A DNA stretch of 64,000 nt from Salinirubrum litoreum (GTDB taxonomy: Archaea > Halobacteriota > Halobacteria > Halobacteriales > Haloferacaceae). The translations under genes were made by a program, and so were the position numbers. The stretch lies in the NCBI RefSeq assembly GCF_020567425.1, contig NZ_JAJCVJ010000002.1, positions 1,343,068 to 1,407,067 of the forward strand, in the 5' to 3' direction. Position 1 is the first letter of the stretch, and every line of letters begins with the position of its first letter. The notes beneath the pieces are model-generated. The model was not told where the DNA came from. It did not search any database and saw only the letters and a list, made by a program, of their open reading frames with translations. Shown one piece after another: positions 1-8,662 of the stretch.

Positions 1-464
1 GTCATGCCCGTGACCTCGGCCCCGATCTCCTCGTGGGTGCCGTCCTCGGTGGCGACCGCACTGGCGATGATCGTCGCGGTGCTCTGGGTGAGTTTGTCGC
101 TCGCGGGCGTCTGCTCGCGGGTGACGAGTTCGGCCGTCATCCGGACCTCCGCCTGCGAGGTGTAGTCGTGCTTGTCGAGCAGTCGCTCGGCGGCGTCGCC
201 GCACACGTCCTCGACGCGGTACGTCGGTTCGCTCGTCGCCGTCTCCAGCGTCTCGTCGATGACCTCCATGTTACGGCTCATGTCGGCCCCCTTGCGCGTC
301 GCCGGCAGATCCACGAACACCTCGAACTCCGCCATCAACACGATGGGACGCTTCTCGTCGCGGGCGACCTTCACGAGCTTCTCGACGCCTGTGACCCCTA
401 CCTGACTGAGCCCGACGGTCACGTCGGGCTGGCTTGCCTGTACGTCAGGCAACTGGTGACTCAT
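1..464 (-). CDS. mptA: GTP cyclohydrolase MptA (FolE2/GCYH-IB type), N-terminal part
   Basis: The reverse strand opens with ATG at 464 and stays open to the window edge, giving the first 154 residues ([20 protein letters not shown]...). The opening, the segment around [20 protein letters not shown] and the segment SRNMEVIDE fit the haloarchaeal MptA/FolE2-type GTP cyclohydrolase family, which is normally near 310 residues, so roughly half is missing because of the window limit and not a mutation. The known role of the family is conversion of GTP to a dihydroneopterin cyclic phosphate, the entry step to archaeal pterin/folate and a source of deazaguanine precursors in the cytoplasm. An mptD-type aldolase lies at 36073-36519 and a pterin dehydratase at 56439-56714, so later pterin steps are present but unlinked. 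Confidence 0.88.
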   Translation of the reverse strand, partial: MSHQLPDVQASQPDVTVGLSQVGVTGVEKLVKVARDEKRPIVLMAEFEVFVDLPATRKGADMSRNMEVIDETLETATSEPTYRVEDVCGDAAERLLDKHDYTSQAEVRMTAELVTREQTPASDKLTQSTATIIASAVATEDGTHEEIGAEVTGM

Positions 465-610
465 CGAGTAGTGGGTAGGGATGTGCGTGATTATGCGTTT
501 CGGTAGGCTGTGGCGGCTGCGCCCACCTCACCGAGGTCGTCGGCTTCGAGAATCGTCGTCGTCGGTCGCCGCTTCGCGGTCGGTCGTCGCGTCGACACCG
601 GGCGGCCGAG

Positions 611-1030
611 TCAGGGCCAGTCGTCGCGGGCCTCGGCCTCGAAGGGGTCGTCCGGTTCGCCGGTCTCCGAGAGCGTCCACCCGGCGGCCTCGGCGGCCTG
701 TTCGAGCGGGAGGAACTCCCAGCCGACCTCGTCGGCCAGCGCGCTGTCCTCGTCGGTCGTCCCGACGAAGACGTGCCGGTCGGTGTCGAACTGCTTCTTG
801 ACGTTCTCCAGACTCTCCTTCGTCCCGCGCGGCCCGGAGAAGAAGTCCTGCCGGATGCGGTGTTTGCGGGTGAAGTTCGTCACGACGTAGGTCGGTTTCT
901 CCGAGACGACGCCGACGTACTCGGTCCACTGGCGGGCGTCGTTGAACACTTCGTTCGGGTTCGCCAGCGCCTTCAGTGCCTCCAACTCGAACGCCAGCGT
1001 CATGTCGGCGCTCCCGCCGCTTCCGTCCAT
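611..1030 (-). CDS. DUF7124-type haloarchaeal protein
   Basis: This 139-residue acidic protein starts at ATG 1030 (MDGSGGSADMTLAFELEALK); an internal ATG at 1003 gives MTLAFELEALKALANP, which is also credible. The core reads as a small alpha/beta domain (TEYVGVVSEKPTYVVTNFTR, then FVGTTDEDSALADEVGWEF), resembling the haloarchaeal DUF7124 group. No catalytic motif or membrane segment is visible, and the C-terminus is an acidic tail. It is 146 bp from the mptA start on the same strand, but nothing links them functionally. The molecular role is unknown to me; the family label is from memory of haloarchaeal annotation. Confidence 0.72.
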   Translation of the reverse strand: MDGSGGSADMTLAFELEALKALANPNEVFNDARQWTEYVGVVSEKPTYVVTNFTRKHRIRQDFFSGPRGTKESLENVKKQFDTDRHVFVGTTDEDSALADEVGWEFLPLEQAAEAAGWTLSETGEPDDPFEAEARDDWP

Positions 1031-1136
1031 ACTCCCTGTTCGGCCTGTCGGGCGCAAAACGGCTTCGGTTCGGTGGGTCCGACGGGACGGCGGTCGGTTC
1101 GACCGAGCGGCCGGGTCGAGCAGTCCGCCGCCCTCG

Positions 1137-1349
1137 TCAGGCGCTCACCTTGAAGTAGCCCGTGAAGACCACCACGTCACCCGGACCGACACGGGTCGAG
1201 GCCTCGGGGCTGAACGCCCGCCCACTGCCGACCGCCGAGGAGATGGCGGTCTGTGTCGGCTCGTCCAACTCGTCGTAGTGGTGGACGGTCGCGTCCGCCG
1301 GGACCGAATCGAGCTGTCGGAGTCTGAAGATCGGGCGTTGGTGTGTCAC
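1137..1349 (-). CDS. Small haloarchaeal protein (DUF7979-like)
   Basis: A 70-residue product begins at GTG 1349 (MTHQRPIFRLRQL) and ends FTGYFKVSA. It has the pattern DATVHHYDELDEPTQTAI followed by a short beta-type end, VGPGDVVVFTGYFKV, similar to the small haloarchaeal DUF7979 domain found alone or in larger proteins. An A/T-rich stretch (ACTTAATCCATATC on the coding strand, about 1366-1380) sits about 20-30 nt before the GTG and could be a TATA box for a leaderless message. No other in-frame start gives a better product. Function unknown. Confidence 0.55.
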   Translation of the reverse strand: MTHQRPIFRLRQLDSVPADATVHHYDELDEPTQTAISSAVGSGRAFSPEASTRVGPGDVVVFTGYFKVSA

Positions 1350-1483
1350 ACGATACCGAATACCATGATATGGATTAAGTCTTGTTCCACCGGCGAACTG
1401 GACGTGAGAATCGGGAGACGCCGAGTGCAAGTACGTGAAACGGCGGGTGCAGTAGGGGAGACGACGGGGGTCGCGAGAGGCGG

Positions 1484-2734
1484 TTACTGCTCTTGTGCCG
1501 GCGCGAGTTTGTCGAGGTCGACCGACTCCTCCATCAGCACGTCCTTCTGGTCGCCGACGACGCGCTCTTCGCGCATCAGCTTCTTGTACGCCGACTGCGG
1601 CGCGAGGTCGCCGATGAGGACGCCGCCGACGATCTTGCCGTCCTTCAGCGCGAGTCGCCGCCACTCGGTGTCGGAGAACTTCTGTTCGACCTCGTCGTCG
1701 CCGATGGTCGGGTGGCCGAAGGAGAGGAACGGGAAGTCGAAGTGCGTGATCGAGTACGAGGAGACCCACCGGAACGGCTCGGTCGCCTCGGGGCCGTTCG
1801 CCATCACTTCGCCCGCGATACTGCCCTGCTCCTTCGCCGACCCCCACGAGCCGTTCTGGCCGTGTTCGCCGAGGATGCTGTCGTAGAACCACGTCAGGTC
1901 GCCCGCCGCGTACACGTCGTCGACGCTGGTCTGCATGTACTCGTCGGTGATGACCGAGCCGTCGTCTTTCAGTTCGATGGGGGTGTCCTGCAGGACCTCG
2001 GTGTTGAAGTCGAGCCCGATGGCGACGCCGGCCCACTCGGCCTCGTAGCGCTCGCCGTCGGGGTCGACGGCGGCCGTGACGTGGCCGTCGTCGTCCGTCT
2101 CGAAGTGGTCGACGCCGGACTGGAAGACCGGCGTGACGCCGCGTTCGCGCATCGCCTGGTGCATGATCTCCGCGCCCTGCTCCGAGAGGGCGTAGCGCCA
2201 CCAGCAGTCACCGCGCATCAGGTAGTGGGCCTCCACGTCCTGTGCGCCACAGATGGCGGCGAGGTCGATCCCGAGCAGCCCGGCACCGACGATGACGCCG
2301 TGTTCGCAGGACTCGACGTTCTGCTTGATCGCGCGGGCGTCCTGGAACGTCCAGAAGTGGTTGATGCCGTCGGCGTCGGAGTTGTCGACCGGCAGTTGCG
2401 AGGGGGTGCCGCCGGTGGCGACGAGCAGTTTGTCGTACCCGATGACCTCGTCGTCGTGCGTCTCCAGTTCGTGGGCCTCGGTGTCGATGTTCGTGACGAG
2501 CGTGTTCAGTTCGAGGTCGATGTCGCGTTCCTCGTACCACCCCTCCTGGTGGATCGAGATGGGCGCTTCGGGCAGTTTGCCCTTGGCGAACTCCTTGATC
2601 AGAATTCGGTTGTAGAGGGCCTCACCCTCGTCTGTGATGACTGTGATGTCGGCGTCGGGCGCTTCCTCGCGGAGGGTCTCGGCGGCCGAACTCCCCGCGA
2701 TCCCGTCGCCGATTATCACGAACGACTGGCTCAT
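1484..2734 (-). CDS. NAD(P)/FAD-dependent oxidoreductase
   Basis: A 416-residue cytoplasmic flavoprotein of the pyridine nucleotide-disulfide reductase fold. It has an N-terminal FAD-binding GDGIAG (9-14), the VATGG hinge (105-109), a second Rossmann loop GVIVGAGLLG (146-155) for NAD(P)H, and YAAGDL near 275, which contacts FAD. There is no CxxxxC redox disulfide, so it is not a lipoamide- or thioredoxin-reductase type. It looks more like the rubredoxin reductase or NirB-type FAD domain group that passes electrons to a separate partner. The C-terminal part contains a well-conserved GGVLIGDLAPQSAYKKLM segment. No partner gene is adjacent, so the electron acceptor cannot be stated. ATG at 2734 is the only sensible start. 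Confidence 0.85.
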   Translation of the reverse strand: MSQSFVIIGDGIAGSSAAETLREEAPDADITVITDEGEALYNRILIKEFAKGKLPEAPISIHQEGWYEERDIDLELNTLVTNIDTEAHELETHDDEVIGYDKLLVATGGTPSQLPVDNSDADGINHFWTFQDARAIKQNVESCEHGVIVGAGLLGIDLAAICGAQDVEAHYLMRGDCWWRYALSEQGAEIMHQAMRERGVTPVFQSGVDHFETDDDGHVTAAVDPDGERYEAEWAGVAIGLDFNTEVLQDTPIELKDDGSVITDEYMQTSVDDVYAAGDLTWFYDSILGEHGQNGSWGSAKEQGSIAGEVMANGPEATEPFRWVSSYSITHFDFPFLSFGHPTIGDDEVEQKFSDTEWRRLALKDGKIVGGVLIGDLAPQSAYKKLMREERVVGDQKDVLMEESVDLDKLAPAQEQ

Positions 2735-2912
2735 GTGCAGGGAGTTCGGATTCGGGGTTAATGTGGGTTGCTATCTCCGTGACCCGTGTGTGTAGACTCT
2801 GGTATCACGACCCGATTCCTTTGATAGCCTAATACGTCCCGGTCGTCCACATCGACCGCACTCGTCCGCCTCCGTGCCTTTCAAGCCGGTCCGACCCCAA
2901 CGACCGATCACG

Positions 2913-3524
2913 ATGAAGATTCGTCAGAACGTCCGCCACTGGGCCACGAAGAAGGGACTCACGATGCCCGTCGTCGGTGACATCGTCACCGAGAAGATGG
3001 TCGATCTGCACGTGAACGTCTTCGGCAAGCGCGCGGCGGAGGGTCGCCGCGCGGAGCGCGAAGCGCACATGGCGGCGTTCTTCGAGTGTACCTTCGACAC
3101 GTATCTGGCCGCGCTGGACTACGGCTACCCCGAGGCCGAGGCCCGCGAGATCACCCACGCGCAGGCGAACTTCGACTTCTACAACCACGGCTGGACGGAG
3201 ATGATGGAGATCACGACCGACGAGGTCGAGGCCCACTACGACCGCTACGCCGACTTCTTCGAGCAGTACGACATCACCATCGCCGACCCGCTTGGCGACT
3301 TCCGCACCCGCGAGATCCCCGACGCGCCGTCGACGCCCGAGAAACTCGCCGACCCCGAACACCCCCACGCCGAGGGCGGCTTCGCGGACGACGTGTACGT
3401 CGAAGGACCGGACGGCGAGTTGGTGGTCGGCGGCAACGCGACCGAACCGGACGACGACGAGGTCGACGTGGAGTCTGCCGTCGGGATGGACGACACCGAC
3501 GGCGACGAAGAAGCGCGCGCGTGA
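2913..3524 (+). CDS. DUF6149-type haloarchaeal protein
   Basis: This 203-residue protein starts at ATG 2913 (MKIRQNVRHWATKKG); a longer frame to 2874 exists, but the conserved start is the MKIRQN one. It contains basic N-terminal residues, a helical core (AERREAHMAAFFECTFDTYL-like segment with several aromatic residues) and a long acidic tail rich in Asp (EPDDDEVDVESAVGMDDTD). The composition matches a haloarchaeal protein of unknown function annotated as DUF6149. No membrane segment or active-site motif is apparent. It is divergently placed from the oxidoreductase with about 180 bp between starts. Confidence 0.72.
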   Translation: MKIRQNVRHWATKKGLTMPVVGDIVTEKMVDLHVNVFGKRAAEGRRAEREAHMAAFFECTFDTYLAALDYGYPEAEAREITHAQANFDFYNHGWTEMMEITTDEVEAHYDRYADFFEQYDITIADPLGDFRTREIPDAPSTPEKLADPEHPHAEGGFADDVYVEGPDGELVVGGNATEPDDDEVDVESAVGMDDTDGDEEARA

Positions 3525-3603
3525 GTCGGCGTCGACAGCACAGCGCGTCGAGGTGCGCTAAGAAACGGACCGAACTGCGTTACGCGAAGCAGACCGAACT
3601 GCG

Positions 3604-4851
3604 TTACGCGAGCGCCGTTCGGAAGTCGTAGTCCGCGCCGGTGTCGTCGTTCCCGTTACCGCCTTTCTCACCGCCGTTCTCCTCGCCCGCGAACCGCCGG
3701 TCGAGGTCCGCCTCGCGGTCGCCCGCGGTGATCTCGACGTCGAGTTCGCGGTCGTCCGGCACGGCGAAGGTCAGTTCGCCGTCGGCGTCGGTCGTCCCGA
3801 CCTGCTCGTCGTTCACGGCGACACTGGCGTTCTCGACTGCGCTCCCGTCGTCGAGCACGCGGAGCGTCGCGTTCTCGCCCTGCGTCACCGCGCCGACGAA
3901 CGAGGCGTTCAACGCCTCCTCGTCGGGGCGCTCGTCGTCGCGTTCGTCGTCACCGGCGTCGCGCTTCTCGTCGTCTTTCCCGCGGTCCTCGCGGTCCGCG
4001 TCGACGTCTCTGATCTCGACTTGGTCGCTCGTGCCGGACTCGCTGACGACCGGTTGGAGGATGTACTTCCCGCTGTTGCCCGCCTTCTTCACCGTGATGT
4101 CGAAGACGAAGTCCACCGCCTCGCCGTTCCCGACCGTGAACTCCGTGTTGAGCTGGAGTTTCTCGCTCGGGAGCTTGACGTTCACCTGCTCGCCGTTCTC
4201 CAGGGTGGCGTTGATCTCGGAGACGTAGACGAACACCTTCGAGTAGGTGCCGTTCGAGACGTTCATGCTCGTAAGTCGGGTCGCGTTCGCCCCCTGCAGG
4301 CGCGTCAGATCGACCGTCCGGTCGTCCACGTCGTAGGTCTCCCAGTCGCCGGGCTCGGAGTCGTCTTCGTCTGCGTCCTCGGTTTCCGAGTCGTCTTCCT
4401 CGTCCGCCTCGTCACCGTCGTCGGTCTCCGGGTCGGCGGTCGAGTTCGGCATCTCGGTCTCGTCGTCGCCCGGTTCCTCCGTCTCGTTCGTCTCCGTCTC
4501 GTCGTCGCCCGGTTCCTCCGTCTCGTTCGTCTCCGTCTCGTCGTCCGACTCCTCGGTCTCGTTCGTCTCCGTCTCGTCGTCCGACTCCTCGGTCTCGTTC
4601 GCGCCCGCGTCGCCACCGTCGGCCTGCTGGAAGCCGACCTGCGTGATGGTGACGTTCAGGTGTTCGAAGTCCTCGATGGCGCTCGGCTGGTCGCTGATGT
4701 AGAACTGGACCGTGCCCGATCCGGAGCCGTCCATCGCGGCCGTCCCGGTAGTGTCGTCGGTCGATCCCACGCCGGGACCGACACCGCCGGTACACCCGGC
4801 GAGGACGACGAGCGTTGCGAACAGTATCGCGGTGAGTCCGTGGCGTCGCAT
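3604..4851 (-). CDS. Repeat-containing DUF4382 lipoprotein
   Basis: A 415-residue exported protein. The N-terminus (MRRHGLTAILFATLVVLAGC) is a lipoprotein signal with lipobox LAGC, so Cys20 would be the lipid anchor on the outer face of the membrane. The region GTVQFYISDQPSAIEDFEHL starts a DUF4382 domain (about residues 45-270, interrupted by an acidic insert). The insert (about 85-165) is built from NETEESDDETET and NETEEPGDDETET repeats plus more Glu/Asp. The C-terminal part, after another charged linker, has a Big/carboxypeptidase regulatory-like beta module (SVAVNDEQVGTTDADGELTF). Substrate unknown; a surface protein or adhesin-like role is possible. ATG 4851 is preceded by an A/T-rich stretch. 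Confidence 0.85.
   Translation of the reverse strand: MRRHGLTAILFATLVVLAGCTGGVGPGVGSTDDTTGTAAMDGSGSGTVQFYISDQPSAIEDFEHLNVTITQVGFQQADGGDAGANETEESDDETETNETEESDDETETNETEEPGDDETETNETEEPGDDETEMPNSTADPETDDGDEADEEDDSETEDADEDDSEPGDWETYDVDDRTVDLTRLQGANATRLTSMNVSNGTYSKVFVYVSEINATLENGEQVNVKLPSEKLQLNTEFTVGNGEAVDFVFDITVKKAGNSGKYILQPVVSESGTSDQVEIRDVDADREDRGKDDEKRDAGDDERDDERPDEEALNASFVGAVTQGENATLRVLDDGSAVENASVAVNDEQVGTTDADGELTFAVPDDRELDVEITAGDREADLDRRFAGEENGGEKGGNGNDDTGADYDFRTALA
4451..4600 (-). repeat. Coding tandem repeats for NETEE(S/PG)DDETET
   Basis: Inside the lipoprotein gene, near-identical units of 36 and 39 bp run in tandem. The translated order is two NETEESDDETET units, then two NETEEPGDDETET units, then a broken one. 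The nucleotide identity between units is nearly complete, so copy number could change by slippage or recombination without breaking the frame. Confidence 0.85.
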
Positions 4852-5002
4852 ACGAAACTGCGATGGGTCGGGAAACGGATATACACCCCATTCCGTTTCG
4901 TGCCGTTCGCACGACGTGAACGGTTTGAACGGTTCGTCTCCGTCTCTCTGGAACCTGACTGCTGTGCAGTGTGGGGCGGTCGAGCCGGGCGTGTGAGTCG
5001 GA

Positions 5003-5108
5003 TCGCCACCCCGAGGTAACTGTGTGTAACTCGGGTCGCCACCCCGAGGTAACTGTGTGTAACTCGGGTCGCCACCCCGAGGTAACTGTGTGTAACTCGG
5101 GTCGCCAG
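5003..5108. repeat. 33-bp perfect tandem repeat, three copies plus partial
   Basis: Units begin at 5003, 5036 and 5069 with TCGCCACCCCGAGGTAACTG and continue TGTGTAACTCGGG; a fourth, diverging copy begins at 5102. The spacing is exactly 33 bp and the three copies are identical. There are no spacers, so this is not a CRISPR. 33 is a multiple of three, and the reverse strand reads as an 11-residue repeat (SYLGVATRVTH) in an open frame. It lies in the 432-bp gap between the lipoprotein start (4851) and the ubaA stop (5284). Confidence 0.92.
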
Positions 5109-5111
5109 CCC

Positions 5112-5303
5112 AAGGGACGTGCGTGGTTCGAGAGGCGCTGGGGGGCGTTCACCCTCGTTGTCTGTGACCGACTCGACCGAACTCTCACCGATCGATTCGA
5201 TACGATCCGGATCGACCGAGAACTCCCACCGCTCGCCGGCGACACTCGACTCGACGAACCACTCGACAAGCCCCTCGCAGTCCTCACTCCCCCTCGATCG
5301 CAC
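5112..5303 (-). pseudogene. Possible coding remnant downstream of ubaA
   Basis: The reverse strand from GTG 5303 reads MRSRGSEDCEGLVEWFVESS and then an acidic stretch ending VTDNEGE at about 5155, with haloarchaeal codon and residue use. It then runs into the 33-bp repeats and stays open into the lipoprotein gene in another frame. No family was recognised and the start is uncertain. It may be a decayed gene end or a chance frame; confidence is low. Confidence 0.25.
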
Positions 5304-6096
5304 ACGAGTCCGTGTACTCCACACCCTCGATGGACTCGACGCCACCCTCGCCACAGATCGGACAGTCGGGGTTCTGCCGGTACGGCACCGTCTCGAAGGT
5401 CATGTCCATCGCGTCGTAGAACAGCAGTCGCCCGGCCAGCAACTCGCCGGCACCGAGAATCGCCTTCACCGCCTCGGTCGCCTGCACACAGCCGACGGTC
5501 CCCGGCAGGACGCCCAGCACGCCGGTCGTCGCGCAGTCCGGCACGGTGCCGGGTTCCGGCGCTTCGGGGAACAGACACCGGTAGCAGGGCCCCTCGGGCA
5601 CCAGCGTCGTCGCCTGTCCCTCGAACTTGTAGATGGCCCCGTGGACCAGTGGTGTCTCGGCGAGGCGGCAGGTGTCGTTCAGGACGTAGCGCGTCGGGAA
5701 GTTGTCCGAGGCGTCGACCACCAGATCGTACTCCGCGACCAGCGACTCGGCGTTGTCGGGCCCGACGCGCGTCCGGTGGCCCTCGACCGTCACGTCCGGG
5801 TTCAGACGGCGGACGTACGCTGCTGCGCTGTCGACCTTCGGCTCGCCCACGTCCGAATCGGCGTGGACGATCTGTCGCTGGAGGTTCGACCGCTCCACGT
5901 CGTCCGCGTCCGCGATGCCGAGTGTGCCGACGCCGGCGGCCGCGAGATACTGGATCACCGGCGAGCCGAGTCCCCCGGCACCGACGACCAGCACCGACGA
6001 ATCGAGCAGTGCTCGCTGGCCCTCCGGGCCGACCTCGTCCATGATGATGTGTCTGGAGTAGCGGTCGAGTTGCGTGCTGTCGAGTGAGAGTGTCAT
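5284..6096 (-). CDS. ubaA: SAMP-activating E1-like enzyme UbaA (ThiF/MoeB family)
   Basis: A 270-residue E1-like adenylyltransferase starting at ATG 6096 (MTLSLDSTQLDRYSRHIIMD). It has the Gly-rich ATP loop VLVVGAGGLGS (35-45), a DASDNFPTR segment (128-136), and two zinc CxxC pairs (171/174 and 245/248). Cys188 in PDCATTGVLG is the expected catalytic cysteine. In haloarchaea the single E1 UbaA adenylates the ubiquitin-like SAMP proteins, serving protein sampylation and sulfur transfer for molybdopterin and tRNA thiolation. The family length is about 270, so the gene is intact. Two MoeA genes at 47653-50921 need the molybdopterin that this enzyme helps make. Confidence 0.92.
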   Translation of the reverse strand: MTLSLDSTQLDRYSRHIIMDEVGPEGQRALLDSSVLVVGAGGLGSPVIQYLAAAGVGTLGIADADDVERSNLQRQIVHADSDVGEPKVDSAAAYVRRLNPDVTVEGHRTRVGPDNAESLVAEYDLVVDASDNFPTRYVLNDTCRLAETPLVHGAIYKFEGQATTLVPEGPCYRCLFPEAPEPGTVPDCATTGVLGVLPGTVGCVQATEAVKAILGAGELLAGRLLFYDAMDMTFETVPYRQNPDCPICGEGGVESIEGVEYTDSCAIEGE

Positions 6097-6226
6097 ACCC
6101 GACGGTTGGCGGGTGCCGGAGATAAGCCTGCGGCCGACCGACACACCGCCATCGGCTCGTGCCCGCAGACGTGACCGACACGCCACGCGACCGAGACTTA
6201 TCAGGCCGGACGACGAACCCGGAGCC

Positions 6227-7159
6227 ATGTCCTCCACTGCCGCCTCCGCGACGTCAGGCTCCGACGATCCCGACCGGAGAGACCACGCCGCGACCGGCTC
6301 CGGGGACCGGGACACGATCCTGCTGCAACAGCTCGCGGTCCTGTTCGGCCTCGGTCTGCTCGGCGTCGGCGCGCTGGTCGCCACGACCTACGTCCAGTAT
6401 CGCGGTCGGGCGAACCTCCCCTTCTCGCCCGAGATCCTCGCGCTCCTCTCGGCGCTGGTGCCGACCATCCTGCTCGCGGTCGCGGTCGTCCTCGGGACCG
6501 TCCTCGCGCCGCGCGTCGGCTTCCGGTCACACGTCGCCGACCGGGTGGAAACCGGGTCGCGCGTCCTGCCGAAACTCGCGGGCGAGTGGCGCGTCGCGGT
6601 CGCAGTCGGCGGCGGTCTCGGCGTCGTCGTGATCCTCCTCGACTTCGGCTTCCAATCCGTCTTCGGGTCGATCACGACGACCAGCACCGTCTCGCCCGAC
6701 GCGGCGCTCCTCGCGCTCGCGGGGTCGATCCCACTCCGAGTGCTGTACGGCGGGATCACCGAGGAACTGCTCCTCCGCTGGGGGTTCATGTCGCTCGCCG
6801 TCTGGCTCCTCTGGAAACTCGCCGGTGTCGTCGGCGCAGTCGGTCGGCGCGGTCGAGACACCGGTGGTGGCGGTGACGGCCCGTCGGCCCCGACCGCCCC
6901 CGCGCCGACCTCGGCAGTCGTCTGGGCCGGCATCCTGATCGCGGCGGTCGCGTTCGGACTCGGCCACCTGCCGACGCTGTTCGCACTCGGGCCGGCTTCG
7001 TTCCCGGTCGTGGGGCGGACGATCCTACTGAACGCTATCCTGGGAACCGGCTTCGGCTGGCTGTTCTGGCGGCGGAGTCTGGAGGCCGCGATGCTCGGCC
7101 ACGTCGCCTTCCACGCGCTGATCGTCCCGGTCTCGGCCGTGGTGATCCTCGTCGGCTGA
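6227..7159 (+). CDS. CPBP family intramembrane metalloprotease
   Basis: The gene starts at ATG 6227 and gives 310 residues with about 7-8 hydrophobic segments. The CPBP (Abi/CAAX) signature is complete: EE at 179-180 followed by Arg184 in EELLLRWG, His247 in FGLGHLPT, and a final conserved motif with His292/His296 in MLGHVAFH. These residues form the glutamate/histidine active site within the membrane. The natural substrate is unknown; CAAX-like prenyl protease or bacteriocin-immunity activity is known only for some family members. The N-terminal 30 residues are a Ser/Asp-rich cytoplasmic tail, and a Gly/Pro-rich loop splits the protein near 207-230. Confidence 0.88.
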   Translation: MSSTAASATSGSDDPDRRDHAATGSGDRDTILLQQLAVLFGLGLLGVGALVATTYVQYRGRANLPFSPEILALLSALVPTILLAVAVVLGTVLAPRVGFRSHVADRVETGSRVLPKLAGEWRVAVAVGGGLGVVVILLDFGFQSVFGSITTTSTVSPDAALLALAGSIPLRVLYGGITEELLLRWGFMSLAVWLLWKLAGVVGAVGRRGRDTGGGGDGPSAPTAPAPTSAVVWAGILIAAVAFGLGHLPTLFALGPASFPVVGRTILLNAILGTGFGWLFWRRSLEAAMLGHVAFHALIVPVSAVVILVG

Positions 7160-7188
7160 GCGAAACAGAAAGAGACGCGACCCGCGAC

Positions 7189-7689
7189 TCAGGCGTCCGG
7201 GAGGAACTCGTCGAGTCGTTCGCCCTGATACGCGCCGTCGTAGGTGCCGTCGTGGTTCGCCTCCGCGAGCACGAACTGGGCGATGCGTGCCCCGCGTTCG
7301 ATCTCGACGTCGTGGTGGACCTGCAGGAGTCCCTCGCCTCTCCCCTCGTAGCCGGCGTCCCAGACCGCCGTGTTCAGCATACAGGAGTTCCGCAGGAGCG
7401 ACGACCGCGGGTAGACGAAGCCGACGTGGCCCTCCGGTACCCGGATCGTCTCGGCGTACTCCACGACGTAGCCCCCTTCGGGCAGGTAGTACGTCGCCGG
7501 ACCGTCCTCGCGCACTTCCGCCAACTCGACCGGTTGGCGTTCGCCGATCTCCTTGCCCTCGCGGCCGATCCGACCGGGGTCGATCTGTTCGGCGACGCCT
7601 GCGACCGTCAGATCGACGCCGTTCGGCTGGATCTGCTCGGACTCGACGGGATCGACCTGCTCTGCGACGAAGTCGCCGGCTCGGAACAT
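7189..7689 (-). CDS. dut: Deoxyuridine 5'-triphosphatase / dCTP deaminase family protein
   Basis: A 166-residue protein starting at ATG 7689 (MFRAGDFVAEQ). It shows the trimeric dUTPase/DCD motifs: NGVDLTV (23-29), PRSSLLR (94-100), the uracil-hairpin-like AVWDAGYEGRGEG (108-120), and ARIAQFVL (134-141). The family splits dUTP to dUMP and pyrophosphate, keeping uracil out of DNA and supplying dTMP synthesis. Haloarchaeal members of this length are annotated as dUTPase. Distinguishing it from a dCTP deaminase depends on the residues of motif 3; I read dUTPase as more likely. Confidence 0.85.
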   Translation of the reverse strand: MFRAGDFVAEQVDPVESEQIQPNGVDLTVAGVAEQIDPGRIGREGKEIGERQPVELAEVREDGPATYYLPEGGYVVEYAETIRVPEGHVGFVYPRSSLLRNSCMLNTAVWDAGYEGRGEGLLQVHHDVEIERGARIAQFVLAEANHDGTYDGAYQGERLDEFLPDA

Positions 7690-7818
7690 ACTCCGCAGTG
7701 TCCGTGACGCGCGCAAAAGCGTGCCGGATCGCGCCGAACACCGACCGCCGGGACGACTCGCCGCCTGTCGCCTCCGCCACGACAGAAGGGCTATGAACCG
7801 GGACCCACAACGCCCGGT

Positions 7819-8445
7819 ATGGCCCGCACGCGCTGGTACATCGCGCTCCTGCTGTTGATCCCGCTGTCGGACGCCCTCCTCCTGGTCGTCCTCTCGCAGT
7901 GGATCCAGTGGCCGGTCATCGTCGCGCTGGTCGTCCTGACGGGACTCGTCGGGATGTTGCTGGTCCGCGCCGAAGGACGGGCGACCCTCCGGAGCGTCCA
8001 GCGAAAGCTGGCGACCGGCGACCTGCCGACGAACGAACTGATGGACGGCGGGATGCTGATCGCGGCGGGGGCGTTCCTGCTCACGCCGGGACTCGTCACC
8101 GACACGCTCGGCTTCCTGCTCGCACTCCCCTTCACGCGCTACCCGATTCGGGAGGTGCTGAAGCGGTTCGTCGTGAAGCCGTACCTCGACAAGAAGGCAG
8201 ACGGCTTCGTCTCCGGTAACGTCTGGGTCGGCGGCTTCCCGCAGGGTGACGACTTCGAGCAGGGCGGCCCGGCGGGACAGTCGGACTTCGGCGACGACGG
8301 CTTCGGTGGCGGTGGCGTCGGCGGGAGTGGTAGCGGCAGTGGCGGCGTCGGCGGGACCGAAGGCTCCGGTGACCGCACGTCACAGTCCGGTGGCTCCGAC
8401 GACGTGTACGACGTGAACTACCGCGTCGAAGAGGAGTCGAACTGA
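7819..8445 (+). CDS. fxsA: FxsA family membrane protein
   Basis: A 208-residue protein with two or three N-terminal membrane segments (about 7-25, 30-48 and 73-95). It has the FxsA hallmarks: the short loop after TM2 with RAEGRATLRSV, then ELMDGGMLIAAGAFLLTPG and FVTDTLGF-like residues before PFTR. The E. coli protein is linked to suppression of phage F exclusion, but the cellular role in archaea is unknown. The last 75 residues form a Gly/Ser-rich low-complexity linker ending in an acidic tail (DVYDVNYRVEEESN), likely cytoplasmic. Confidence 0.86.
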   Translation: MARTRWYIALLLLIPLSDALLLVVLSQWIQWPVIVALVVLTGLVGMLLVRAEGRATLRSVQRKLATGDLPTNELMDGGMLIAAGAFLLTPGLVTDTLGFLLALPFTRYPIREVLKRFVVKPYLDKKADGFVSGNVWVGGFPQGDDFEQGGPAGQSDFGDDGFGGGGVGGSGSGSGGVGGTEGSGDRTSQSGGSDDVYDVNYRVEEESN

Positions 8446-8662
8446 GCGGATCCCTGCGCGTGGTGGCTCTGCGACGGTCGGTCGCTGGTGGTCAGTCGAG
8501 TGCTGGCGGCCGCTCGGGTCGCCAGCGTCGGTCGTGTGGCGTGTGAGCGTGACTCGTTTGCCGAAATAGGTGTTTCGATCCACCCCCGTCGTGAGTCCGA
8601 GACGCAAGCGGGATGCCGAAAAGAAACGCTTAACAGTCGTTGCCGAATACGTGGAAATGCGC

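Noticed and set aside
5003-5108. CRISPR-like array
   Set aside because: The 33-bp units follow each other without spacers, there are only three, and no cas gene is in the window.
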